From NCBI RefSeq assembly GCF_000018885.1, contig NC_010168.1:2542001-2606000 (forward strand): DNA of 64,000 nt. The letters are read 5' to 3'. The position numbers and the translations under genes are program-made. The notes under the pieces were generated by a model that had not been told where the DNA came from, ran no database searches, and saw only the letters and a program-made list of their open reading frames with translations. This document shows, in pieces, positions 36,843 through 45,370 of the stretch. This DNA comes from Renibacterium salmoninarum ATCC 33209 (lineage in GTDB: Bacteria; Actinomycetota; Actinomycetes; Actinomycetales; Micrococcaceae). Every line of letters starts with the position of its first letter. The stretch's first letter is position 1.

Positions 36843-38777
36843 ATGAGTGAGTCACGCATCCTCAACGGTCGCTACGAACTGGGTAGGCTGCTGGGTCGCG
36901 GCGGCATGGCTGATGTTTATCTAGGTAAAGATATCCGACTGGGACGAACCGTTGCGGTTAAGGTCCTCCGTTACGATTTGGCTCGGGATCCACAGTTTCA
37001 GGCCCGTTTTCGCCGCGAGGCGCAAGCTGTGGCCGGGCTAAACCATCCTTCGATTGTGGCCGTCTATGACACCGGCGACACCTTGCCTGACATTGATTCC
37101 CAAGAGACAACTCGACTGCCGTACATCGTGATGGAGTACGTCGAAGGCGAGACTTTGCGGGTCCTGGTAAAACAGGGCGATCTGAGTATCGACCACGCAA
37201 TTGACTACTCCTTGGGAGTGCTCTCAGCACTGGAATACAGTCACCGTGCGGGCATTGTGCATCGTGATATCAAACCGGCAAACGTGATGGTGACCAAAGA
37301 CGGCAACGCCGTCAAAGTAATGGACTTCGGCATTGCACGCGCCATTGCGGACTCGTCGGCAACAATGACGCAGACGCAAGCGGTCATCGGCACAGCCCAA
37401 TATTTGTCTCCAGAACAAGCTCGCGGTGAAACAGTTGATGCGCGCAGCGATCTGTACTCGGCAGCATGTTTGCTCTATGAAATGCTGACTGGCCGACCAC
37501 CTTTTGTTGGTGATAGCCCCGTTTCAGTGGCCTACCAGCACGTACGTGAGACTGCCGAAGCGCCTAGCCACTTCAACACGCAAGTGACGCCAGCAATCGA
37601 TAGCGTGCTGGCAAAGGCGCTTCAAAAGGATCGACAGGACCGCTTCCAAGATGCCGCCGCCTTCCGACGCGCCCTTCGAGCGGCCAAGGCCGGCGTCGAA
37701 CTTAGCCCGAACAAAACCCCCGACACGGCAACAGACCAATTAGTCTCTGAAATTCCTACCCGACTTGCCGCAGCAACACCGTTGCCGGGCGCCGTCGCTC
37801 CTCCGGTTGACCCGGAAGAGGTAGAAAGCGGTCCTTCGACCAGGGCAATGGCAAAAGTACTCAGCGGCGGGCCGCTAACAAGTGGTGACGTTCAAGAAGA
37901 CGCGCCAGAACAGGTGCCCATGGGGTTCCTCCAAGATCAGGAAATCAGCAAAGCAGCCAAACGAAAACGAGGAGCTTGGATCATCACGCTCTTCGTCTTA
38001 CTGGCATTGGTACTTGGCGGCGGTGGCTTCTTTCTTTACAACCAACTCAATGCCAAGCCTCCGGCACCACAAACCACTCAGGTGCCCAGTATTGCTGGGA
38101 AAAGTGAAACAGATGCGTTTCTAGCTATCTCTAGCGCGCAACTCAAACCCACTACTGTCAAAGTGAACTCGGATACGGTCAAGACTGGACTCGCAGTTGA
38201 AACCGACCCGAAAGAGGGCAGCACCGTTAACTTGAATACTCAAGTGACGCTGTACGTTTCAAAAGGGCCTTCCAGCATCACCATTCCAGACTCATTACTG
38301 AAGATGACTGAGGCTGGCGCTCGTGACTCGCTCCGTCAGCTTGGTCTGCAACCCGGCACCACAACACAGATTGATGATCCAACCATCCCACAGGGTCAAG
38401 TGATTTCCACTTCGCCTACGATCGGCCAGAAAGTCGGCTCCGGAACCACGGTTGATATCAACATCTCCACGGGCAAGGTGAAACTTCCACCACTCTACGG
38501 CAAAACCAAGGACGAGGCCACTCAAGCACTTAAAGACGCTTCTCCGACCCTTATTGCGGTATTCAAGGACGAAGAAAATGCTGTTGTTGAGGCTGGCAAA
38601 ATAACTGCCCAAAGCCCCACCGACGGGACGGAAGTCAGTCAGGGCTCCACGGTAACTATTACCGTGGCAATAGCCCCAAAGACACCACCGTCTAGCTCCA
38701 CGCCGTCGCCGAGCTGCACGCCGTCGTCAGGTCCAGGATCTGCGGTAACCTGCCCGCCTTCGAGCGGAAAGCCCTAA
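36843..38777 (+). CDS. pknB: Ser/Thr protein kinase PknB with PASTA repeats
   Basis: 644 residues. Kinase domain: LGRGGMADVYLG, Lys40 in VAVKVLRYDL, HRDIKPAN (Asp142), DFG (Asp161), YLSPEQARGE. One TM (WIITLFVLLALVLGGGGFFL) leads to three PASTA units beginning TTQVPSIAGKSETDAFLAIS, SITIPDSLLKMTEAGARDSL and VKLPPLYGKTKDEATQALKD, and a Ser/Pro tail. AAAGGAG precedes ATG 36843. It senses peptidoglycan precursors and controls growth and division with PstP. Ends 4 bp before the amidotransferase gene on the opposite strand. Confidence 0.95.
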   Translation: MSESRILNGRYELGRLLGRGGMADVYLGKDIRLGRTVAVKVLRYDLARDPQFQARFRREAQAVAGLNHPSIVAVYDTGDTLPDIDSQETTRLPYIVMEYVEGETLRVLVKQGDLSIDHAIDYSLGVLSALEYSHRAGIVHRDIKPANVMVTKDGNAVKVMDFGIARAIADSSATMTQTQAVIGTAQYLSPEQARGETVDARSDLYSAACLLYEMLTGRPPFVGDSPVSVAYQHVRETAEAPSHFNTQVTPAIDSVLAKALQKDRQDRFQDAAAFRRALRAAKAGVELSPNKTPDTATDQLVSEIPTRLAAATPLPGAVAPPVDPEEVESGPSTRAMAKVLSGGPLTSGDVQEDAPEQVPMGFLQDQEISKAAKRKRGAWIITLFVLLALVLGGGGFFLYNQLNAKPPAPQTTQVPSIAGKSETDAFLAISSAQLKPTTVKVNSDTVKTGLAVETDPKEGSTVNLNTQVTLYVSKGPSSITIPDSLLKMTEAGARDSLRQLGLQPGTTTQIDDPTIPQGQVISTSPTIGQKVGSGTTVDINISTGKVKLPPLYGKTKDEATQALKDASPTLIAVFKDEENAVVEAGKITAQSPTDGTEVSQGSTVTITVAIAPKTPPSSSTPSPSCTPSSGPGSAVTCPPSSGKP

Positions 38778-38781
38778 GTTC

Positions 38782-39420
38782 TCAGCGGTGGATGAGTGGG
38801 CTGAGTTCTGAGGAAGCTTCAGCCACTCCCACCATGCCCAAGGACTCCAGCCAGTTGCCCAACATCCGGTAACCACCTTCGGTGAGGACCGATTCAGGAT
38901 GGAACTGAACGCCCACCAGTGGGGCGGTCCGATGGGCTAGGCCCATCACGACGCCGCTTGCCGTCTGCGCAGTAATCTCAAGCTCGTCCGGGATTGTCTC
39001 GCGAACCGCCGCCAAGGAGTGGTATCGAGTCGCGGTGAACGGAGACGGCACGCCGTCAAACATCGCAGCCCCATTGTGCTCCACGGGTGAAGTCTTGCCG
39101 TGCATTAGTTCAGGCGCGTGCGCAACAACGCCCCCGAATGCTTCAGCTAATGCCTGATGCCCAAGGCAAACACCGAACATTGGCTTGCTATTCTGCGCGC
39201 ACCAACGAATTAGCTCGATACAGACGCCCGCCTCCGCTGGATTCCCCGGGCCGGGCGAAAGCAAAACCCCATCCCGGACTTCCGCGAGTGCCACAGCTTC
39301 ATCAAGGGTGACGTCATCATTTCGGATAACAGTGGTCTCGGCCCCTAGCTGCTGCAGGTAGCCCACCAAGGTGTAGACGAAAGAGTCGTAGTTATCAATA
39401 ACTAAAATGCGAGTACTCAT
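38782..39420 (-). CDS. pabA: Glutamine amidotransferase, PabA/TrpG type
   Basis: A 212-residue class I amidotransferase: ILVIDNYDSFVYTLVGYLQQ, nucleophile Cys in MFGVCLGHQALAEAFGG, and the His-x-Glu of GVQFHPESVLTE. It supplies ammonia for para-aminobenzoate or anthranilate synthesis; this orphan copy between pknB and srtE is annotated either way in actinobacteria. The frame continues far upstream, but MSTRILVID is the family start, overlapping the preceding small gene's stop by 4 bp (ATGA). Confidence 0.9.
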   Translation of the reverse strand: MSTRILVIDNYDSFVYTLVGYLQQLGAETTVIRNDDVTLDEAVALAEVRDGVLLSPGPGNPAEAGVCIELIRWCAQNSKPMFGVCLGHQALAEAFGGVVAHAPELMHGKTSPVEHNGAAMFDGVPSPFTATRYHSLAAVRETIPDELEITAQTASGVVMGLAHRTAPLVGVQFHPESVLTEGGYRMLGNWLESLGMVGVAEASSELSPLIHR

Positions 39421-39587
39421 GACAGAAACAACAAACCAATCGTGGAGTCGGTGAAAGGATTGAACTGGGAAAGCCAAGGGAAAACCCAAATGACCAACAT
39501 GGCAAGAACCGCTACCAGCAAGATGAGGGCGAAAACGATCCGCAACCATAAAGGTCCCGGCAAAGTTCGGAAGATCCAACCGTACAT
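39417..39587 (-). CDS. Small conserved-position membrane protein, 56 residues
   Basis: A minus-strand gene hidden between srtE and pabA: MYGWIFRTLPGPLWLRIVFA followed by a single strong membrane helix (LILLVAVLAMLVIWVFPWLS) and NPFTDSTIGLLFLS. ATG at 39587 follows AGGGATAGGGAC; the TGA overlaps the pabA start by 4 bp, the same coupling used throughout this cluster, which supports a real gene. Role unknown; location suggests a division or sortase accessory. It is 5 bp downstream of srtE. Confidence 0.75.
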   Translation of the reverse strand: MYGWIFRTLPGPLWLRIVFALILLVAVLAMLVIWVFPWLSQFNPFTDSTIGLLFLS

Positions 39588-39592
39588 AGTCC

Positions 39593-40444
39593 CTATCCCT
39601 GTCCTGCTGCGGCTTGAACTTGCTGCGCGATCTCTGCTGGCGGTCCTGCGCTAGCTGGTTGCCAAGATTCCAGCACGGCGTATGCGATGAAACGCTCAGC
39701 GACGCCAAACCGCGGATTGCAGCTGGTCAACGTCAAATAACGGTCAGTTGGTTGAGCAGAGCTCTGGGTGGGCACCGGAGCCAGAACGCTGGTTTGCGTC
39801 GGCAGCACAATCTCGCTGTTCCGGAAGACGTATGTGTAGTAGCCGTCTTGGGTCTGAACATAGATCTTGTCCCCCGGGACCAAAGCGTGAATGGCATCGA
39901 GCACCGCACCGTGCGTTTGCCGGTGACCAGCAACGGCGAAATTGCCCACTGCTCCCGGCATCGCCGTAGAGGTGTAGTGGTGACCTAGTCCTAGGGTGTC
40001 CAGCTCGCGCTGCGCGGTACCTTGCACCAAGGGCCGCGGTTTGTAATCGGCACCAAATCGAGGGATGTATGCCAAGCCGAAAGTTTCACCGGCCGCATCG
40101 GGCGCCTTGGTTACCACCGGGTCGCCATAGTTGGTTGGCGCGGAAGCCTGCGGCGTAAGCGGGCCTTTGAAGTTCTGCGCAAACTGCTGAACAGCCTGTT
40201 GCTGAGTTTGGTCGGACTGAATGTTGGTCCACCACAATTCCCAGCCGACGAAGAGCATTAAGATCACACCGAGCGTAATAAGTAACTCACCAAAGACTTG
40301 CACGATGGTGCGAAAAACACCCTTTCGCGGCCTGGATCGCCTAGGCCGTCCGCGATCAGACCGGTCCCGTTTCAGGGCACCGGAAACCAATTCATCCACG
40401 CCAATATTGGCTTCCTGGCTGCCTCTGGAAGTGCCCAATTCCAC
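39593..40444 (-). CDS. srtE: Class E sortase
   Basis: 283 residues: basic cytoplasmic arm, one TM (VFGELLITLGVILMLFVGWE), and a sortase domain with His174 in AVAGHRQTHG, Cys242 in YLTLTSCNPRF and a following Arg. The first residue is a GTG; the frame is open a little further upstream, so the start is approximate. Class E sortases attach LAxTG-type surface proteins to the peptidoglycan in high-GC actinobacteria. Divergent from crgA, which is the standard actinobacterial arrangement. Confidence 0.9.
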   Translation of the reverse strand: MELGTSRGSQEANIGVDELVSGALKRDRSDRGRPRRSRPRKGVFRTIVQVFGELLITLGVILMLFVGWELWWTNIQSDQTQQQAVQQFAQNFKGPLTPQASAPTNYGDPVVTKAPDAAGETFGLAYIPRFGADYKPRPLVQGTAQRELDTLGLGHHYTSTAMPGAVGNFAVAGHRQTHGAVLDAIHALVPGDKIYVQTQDGYYTYVFRNSEIVLPTQTSVLAPVPTQSSAQPTDRYLTLTSCNPRFGVAERFIAYAVLESWQPASAGPPAEIAQQVQAAAGQG

Positions 40445-40617
40445 TCCTGAAATTCGCGCTGCCGCCTCGACTAAGGCCGAATGCAGGTTTTGCCGCTAGA
40501 ATTGCTGCGAGAAACCGTGTGGACCGGCAGTTGTTGTCCTTTAGCAGGATACCAAGTGTCGGCGAACGTCACATTCCGGTGCGATGGTCTAAGCCATTCA
40601 CCTGTCAAGGAGAACCT

Positions 40618-40881
40618 GTGCCCGAGTCGAAGTCACGCCGTCGTCCCGCCCGCTCACAACAGGCAGAGGGCGCTAGCAAAGCGGTCAAGCCGAATCCGAT
40701 CTGGTTCAAACCAGTCATGTTTGGGCTAATGGTTATTGGTTTGTTGTGGATCATTGTTTTCTACATCACCTCTAACACCGGATTGGTCTTGCCCATTCCC
40801 AGTGTCGGAGCCTGGAACATCGCAATCGGTTTTGGCATTGCGATTGTTGGCTTCTTGATGACCACTCGCTGGCGTAGCTAA
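40618..40881 (+). CDS. crgA: Cell division protein CrgA
   Basis: An 87-residue protein with two membrane helices (PVMFGLMVIGLLWIIVFYIT and AWNIAIGFGIAIVGFLMTTR) joined by the conserved loop SNTGLVLPIPSVG, the CrgA family signature. GTG 40618 follows AAGGAGAA. CrgA helps recruit FtsI and other divisome parts or restrains FtsZ. Intact and alone on the plus strand. Confidence 0.93.
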   Translation: MPESKSRRRPARSQQAEGASKAVKPNPIWFKPVMFGLMVIGLLWIIVFYITSNTGLVLPIPSVGAWNIAIGFGIAIVGFLMTTRWRS

Positions 40882-40907
40882 GCCCACGATTTTAGGTCCA
40901 CGAGGAC

Positions 40908-42163
40908 CTAATCCACGCTATTTTGCGGCATTGACCCGGTGTACTCACCAATCGGGCGCAATCGCAAGGGTGCTTGCCGGTACTCGTCCATAATGTGGGC
41001 GAGCCAGCCAGCGCTTCGGGCGACGGCAAAGATCGTCTGACCGCCGTCAGCTGGCATTTCAGCGCCAATGATTAATACCGCGAGCGCGAAGTCAATGTTG
41101 ACCGGGCTCTCGGTTCGGGCGCGCACGACGGCGATGATCGCGGCTGCGGCATTGAGGGCCTCACGATACGGTGGCAGTTCCCGCAAGGCCGCAAGGAGGG
41201 TCGCTGCTCTGGGGCCACGGCGCTGATAGATCCGGTGCCCAAAGCCTGGAATACCGTAACCATTATTTAGTTTGGCCGAGATTGCTCGTTCCGGCGATTG
41301 CCCGGCCATGACCGCGACGATGAGTTCTCTTGCCGCAACGCTTACTGAGCCGCGCAAAGAGGAGTCCAGGGTAGACAATGCGCTGATCAGAGCCGCGTAG
41401 GGATGTGCTCGAGCGCTGGCTGCAACTCGGCCCGCAAAGGTGGATTCGGCTAGATCGTGATCAAGCAAAAGTACCAAGACCATATTCAGCAGTGCCGCCT
41501 CATTGGCCTGAGCTAAGCGGCCCGTCAACTTGAACCACAGCACTTCGGAAACGCTCGCAGTGGAACCTATTGGCGCCAAATTGGCGAATTTACTAGGCAA
41601 CGCCTCGATCATGTAAGCAATTGCATGCATCCCCAATTTCGCGACCGATTGTGGGCTCAAGTCACGTTTGAATGGATCGTGGCTGGACGCAATGAGCAGT
41701 GCCTGCAGCATGAAATCGGTGCCACGAGCATCCGAACCCAGGGCAGATGGAGCTGCCGCCTTCTGCTCGTCGAATTCTGGCCGCGAAAACTTGATTGGTT
41801 GCTCGGTCAAGCTTGCTGAGTCGGCCGACCACAACCCACTAGCGACTTGTTCAAAGCTATGGCGCAGCGCAAGCTCACTCGCCAATCTCCCTCGGTAGTA
41901 CAAATCCGCCTCGGTCAGTAAGGCAAACGGCGAGTCGAGTACCATCAACGGCGCACCGGTGAGTGCTGCGGGCGCCGATGCGGTGCGACGTTTTCGGGCC
42001 AAGACTTCGACCTCCAACGGATCGAAGCTGGAACCGCCGCTTTCATGATCCCGCTCGCTTGAGATCAACCCTCGAGATACATGGCATAGAGCGTAGCTGC
42101 CTTAATATTCAAGCGTTCAGCGGCCTGCGCGGTGCTCAATCGTTTCGATTCCGACCCGGACAT
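40908..42163 (-). pseudogene. Citrate-synthase-family protein with N-terminal HTH, frameshifted
   Basis: ATG 42163 starts KRLSTAQAAERLNIKAATLY, an excisionase/MerR-type helix-turn-helix; near 42080 one base is missing and the frame stops at AMYLEG, while the next frame resumes SRGLISSERDHESGGSSFDP and continues to 40908. The long part is a citrate synthase fold (STASVSEVLWFKLTGRLAQA; GYGIPGFGHRIYQRRGPRAA; ADGGQTIFAVARSAGWLAHI). HTH-citrate-synthase fusions lie divergent from a plain citrate synthase in many actinobacteria. Without the HTH in frame it can hardly bind DNA. Confidence 0.85.
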
Positions 42164-42184
42164 AGCAGCACCCCTACTTGATTG

Positions 42185-42219
42185 AATCAATATTGATTAT
42201 CTTGCAATCAATATTGATG
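42185..42219. promoter_or_regulatory. Two palindromic operators 21 bp apart
   Basis: AATCAATATTGATT at 42185-42198 is a perfect 14-bp palindrome, and AATCAATATTGATG at 42206-42219 repeats it with one change. Centre spacing is 21 bp, two helical turns, and both sit in the 68-bp divergent promoter between the HTH-citrate synthase and the plain citrate synthase. Best read as operator sites for the HTH protein. Confidence 0.7.
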
Positions 42220-42231
42220 ATGCCATAAAGC

Positions 42232-43419
42232 ATGCAAACAGTTTCCAGACTCGACAACACCTTGATTTACGTGCCGCGTGGCTTAACTAATGTGGTTGTC
42301 ACCGAAACTCAACTCAGCGACGTACGCGGTCGTGAAGGCTTTTATCACTACCGCCAATATTCGGCGATTGAACTGGCCAAACATTGATCAATTGAAGAAG
42401 CTGGGTACTTGCTGATGTTCGGTGCGCTGCCCGAAACGACGCAGCTAACCGAGTTCCAGCAGCAAATCGCAGCGAATAGCGCACTGTCACAAGAACTTCT
42501 CTCCGCGCTCCCCGCGATAGCAGCCAGCCCCGATCTGCTCGCCGGGCTGCGCGCAGCGTTAGCATTCGAGGGCGCCACCGGCTTCAAAACTGCCGCTAAT
42601 CGGTCTGTTGGTTAGCGTGGCTATCGTCCGCTCTATGACCTGAGTCGCGAAGAGCGAGTGCGGGATCTCATCGCGCTAGCCGCCAAAGTGCCGGCGATAA
42701 TTGCGGCTTTACACCGGCTGCGGAAAGGGTTGAGCCCTGTCGCTAGCCGGCCAGAGCTAGGTTACGTAGCTAACTACCTATCGATGATCAGCGGTGAAAT
42801 ACCAGCCCCACAACAGAGCGCAGCTTTGAGCGCTTATTTAGTGGCCGCCGTCGACCATGGCTTTAACGCTTCCACCTTTACCGCACGTGTGATTGCCTCA
42901 ACGGGTTCAGACGCAGCTTCTTGTCTTATCGGCGGCCTCGGTTCACTCGCGGGCCCATTACACGGAGGCGCACCAAGCCGGGCGTTAGATACTTTGGATG
43001 CCATTGGCGCAGTGGAGAACATCGATCCTTGGATAACTGAGCAGGTTCTGGCCGGTGAGCGCATTATGGGCTTTGGCCACCCGGTTTACCGCACCGAAGA
43101 TCCACGCTCGGCATTACTTAAAGAAGTTGCCCGGGGCTTTGGCGGCGAGCGCGTCGAGTTTGCGGTTGCGGTGGAAGAGCGAATTCCGGTCTTGTTGGAA
43201 CAGCTCAAACCGGGCCGAGCGCTGCATACGAACCTTGAGTTCTACGCCGCAATTGTGATGGAACTTTGCGGCTTGGAACGAGCACTTTTAACGCCAACAT
43301 TTGCGGTCGCCCGAGTATTGGGTTGGTGCGCCAACATTTTGGAACAGTGTGATGATCCGAAAATCATCCGGCCATCGGCACGGTACGTAGGGCCAGCAGC
43401 CCCGCAACCTCTGCCATAA
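42232..43419 (+). pseudogene. Citrate synthase family protein, two nonsense codons
   Basis: ATG 42232; the single frame reads VSRLDNTLIYVPRGLTNVVV, is stopped by TGA at 42385-42387 (LAKH-stop-SIEEAGYLLMFG, probably CGA) and by TAG at 42613-42615 (SVG-stop-RGYRPLYDL), then runs open to 43419. Catalytic-region motifs survive: GGLGSLAGPLHGGAPSRALD, IMGFGHPVYRTEDPRS and RVLGWCANILEQ, the citrate/2-methylcitrate synthase folds. Condenses an acyl-CoA with oxaloacetate in relatives. Its divergent HTH partner is also broken, so the whole pair has decayed. Confidence 0.9.
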
Positions 43420-43453
43420 GTCGGCTCTCAATATGCCACGCCCAATATGCCAG

Positions 43454-43487
43454 TGCACCCCTGAGCGTTCGACTCTAGGGGTGCACC
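43454..43487. terminator. Bidirectional hairpin between convergent genes
   Basis: GTGCACCCCT (43454-43463) pairs exactly with AGGGGTGCAC (43478-43487). It lies between the tail-to-tail citrate synthase and phospholipase C remnants, the expected place for a shared terminator; no long T-run follows. Confidence 0.65.
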
Positions 43488-43508
43488 TGCGGCTTCGAGC
43501 TAGTGAAA

Positions 43509-43867
43509 TCAGCCTGCGTAGCCCGCAAACCGGTAGCGGAACCCATCACCGGTGTTCGCGGTCACGACGACGTCGTAATAGCCACCGACTAGCGTCCAAT
43601 CGACGGTCTTGTTGGAGTTACCGCCCACTGAGACGTCTTCCTTACAGGTGCTAAAGTCATTGCTCGCCAAGGTATAGCGAACAATCGGCGAGCCAGTATT
43701 GCTCAACGTCAGCCGTAATCCGCCGCCGGGAAGCACCGCTGCGGTAACTGCCGGGACGGGCACGTCAGTATGAGTTCCAGAGATCACCGTGCCAGCAAAA
43801 CGCCGGAGGAAGCGGTCCGGGCCGTAGACGCTGAAGTCATATTTGCCATCAGAGCTGGCTGACTGAC
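43509..43867 (-). pseudogene. C-terminal fragment of phospholipase C (phosphoesterase family), IS-truncated
   Basis: From the IS edge the minus frame reads KYDFSVYGPDRFLRRFAGTV then SNTGSPIVRYTLASNDFSTC and TVDWTLVGGYYDVVVTANTG, ending FRYRFAGYAG at 43509. This is the C-terminal DUF756-type beta domain repeat of bacterial non-haemolytic phospholipase C. The catalytic part is missing: the far side of the IS is tRNA-Asn. Such enzymes are secreted and hydrolyse phosphatidylcholine; here it is lost. Confidence 0.8.
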
Positions 43868-43917
43868 TGAATCGCCCCGGTGTGTCCGGAGACTTTCTTG
43901 TTTGAGAGGATCAGGAC

Positions 43918-44283
43918 ATGGCAGGGAAGACTACGACACGGTATCCGCAGGAGTTGAAGGATCATACGGTGCGCATGGTGGCGGAGATGGAGGGTGCGTC
44001 TTCGGAGTGGGCGGCGATGCAAAAAGTTGCCCAGCTTTTGGGTGTGGGTGTGCCGGAAACGGTGCGTAAATGGGTCCGGCAAGCCGAGATCGATGTTGGT
44101 ACTAGAACTGGAACAACGAGCACGGAATCGGCCGAGCTGAAACGGTTACGGCGTGAGAACGCTGAGCTGAAACGGGCGAACGCGATCCTTCGGAGTGCTT
44201 CAGCTTTTTTCGCGGTCGAACTCGACCGCCACAACACTGATCGTGAAATACATCAAGGACCATGCCGGTCACCGCGAGAATAA
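43918..44283 (+). CDS. IS6110-like transposase OrfA (copy B)
   Basis: 121 residues, identical to copy A except His for Arg in the ELKDHTVRMVAEM segment. HTH and zipper regions are intact; same TTTTTTC slippery run and the same altered end after FFAVELDR. Confidence 0.88.
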   Translation: MAGKTTTRYPQELKDHTVRMVAEMEGASSEWAAMQKVAQLLGVGVPETVRKWVRQAEIDVGTRTGTTSTESAELKRLRRENAELKRANAILRSASAFFAVELDRHNTDREIHQGPCRSPRE

Positions 44284-44292
44284 TGGATTGCG

Positions 44293-45183
44293 GTGGGGTG
44301 TCGAGTCGATCTGCCAGGTGCTTACTGGGACGGGGTGAAGACCACCCCGTCCACGTACTACGAATGGGTGGATAAAACACGATCTCACCGAGAACAACGT
44401 GATGAGGTGCTCAAGCCCGTGATCCAGAAGGTGTATGCCGCTAATTACGGGGTGCACGGCACCAGGAAAGTCTGGTTGGCGATGAACCGTGAAGGTGTGC
44501 CGGTGGCCAGGTGCACGGTAGAACGGCTCATGGGGTTACTTGGCATACAGGGTGCGGTCCGTGGCAAGGTCAAACGCACCACGATCAAAGACTCGAAGGC
44601 GGCCCGAGCGAAGGACTTGGTCCGCCGTGATTTCACACCAACGGCACCGGATCGGCTATGGGTAGATGATTTCACCTATGTTTCGACCTGGTCCGGGTGG
44701 GTCTATGTTGCCTTCGTGATCGATGCCTACTCTCGGAGGATCCTGGGCTGGTCAGCGAGTGCTTCTATGAACACCGTGCTAGTGCTCAACGCAGTTAATC
44801 AGGCAATCTGGAGTCGTGAACGGGCCGGGGCTGAGATTTCCGGGGTGATTCATCATCACGATGCCGGGGCTCAATACGCCTCCTTGGCCTTCACCGAACG
44901 CCTGGCCCAGGCCGGTATCCGCCCCTCGATCGGTTCTGTGGGTGATAGTTACGACAACGTCTTGGCGGAAACCATCAACGGGCTTTATAAGACCGAGCTG
45001 ATCAAACCCGGCAAGCCCTGGCGGACTCTAGAAGAAGTCGAAATCGGCACCGCTGAATGGGCCGATTGGTACAACCACCGAAGGCTCTACCAGTACTGCG
45101 GAGACATCCCACCAGTAGAGCTAGAAAACCACTACTACAATCACTACCAGAGCACGGCAGCCGCCGACAGGCTCATCGTCTGA
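44293..45183 (+). CDS. IS6110-like transposase OrfB (copy B)
   Basis: 296 residues matching copy A except GVHGTRKV for GVYGTRKV, DNVLAE for DNALAE next to the DDE Glu, and RTLEEVE for RTIEEVE. The Ala-to-Val change lies beside the catalytic Glu. Like copy A, its N-terminal part is out of frame, so production of a full OrfAB is doubtful. Confidence 0.85.
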   Translation: MGCRVDLPGAYWDGVKTTPSTYYEWVDKTRSHREQRDEVLKPVIQKVYAANYGVHGTRKVWLAMNREGVPVARCTVERLMGLLGIQGAVRGKVKRTTIKDSKAARAKDLVRRDFTPTAPDRLWVDDFTYVSTWSGWVYVAFVIDAYSRRILGWSASASMNTVLVLNAVNQAIWSRERAGAEISGVIHHHDAGAQYASLAFTERLAQAGIRPSIGSVGDSYDNVLAETINGLYKTELIKPGKPWRTLEEVEIGTAEWADWYNHRRLYQYCGDIPPVELENHYYNHYQSTAAADRLIV

Positions 45184-45231
45184 GAAACCCTCCGGACACA
45201 CCGGAGCGATTCAGATCAGGGGCCCTTTTCG

Positions 45232-45304
45232 CTCCTCCTGCTGGACTTGAACCAGCAACCCTTCGATTAACAGTCGAATGCTCTGCCAATTGAGCTAAGG
45301 AGGA
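45232..45304 (-). tRNA. tRNA-Asn (anticodon GTT)
   Basis: 73-nt minus-strand tRNA: acceptor TCCTCCT pairs with AGGAGGA, discriminator G; D-arm TAGCTCAATTGGCAGAGCA; anticodon stem TTCGA/TCGAA with loop CTGTTAA, anticodon GTT; T-arm GCTGGTTCAAGTCCAGC. CCA is not encoded. Confidence 0.95.
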
Positions 45305-45370
45305 ATGAAGCGATTACTACTCTAACAAAGGATTTCGGCTCTGTGAAATCGAGAACCGGAAGCACGGAAT

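Larger units (their letters stand above)
43868..45213 (+). mobile_element. IS3-family (IS6110-like, IS994-type) insertion sequence, copy B
   Basis: 1346 bp with the same inverted repeats and gene order as copy A (20994-22339); I see about five base differences, e.g. CGT to CAT in orfA and GCC to GTC in the DDE region. The left flank is GAC, the right flank GAT, so no exact target duplication. It lies 18 bp from the 3' end of tRNA-Asn and cuts the phospholipase C gene. Confidence 0.92.

Noticed and set aside
45232..45304. tRNA-Asn as an integration (att) site of a genomic island
   Set aside because: No second copy of the tRNA 3' end and no integrase were seen nearby; the adjacent mobile element is an IS with its own inverted repeats.
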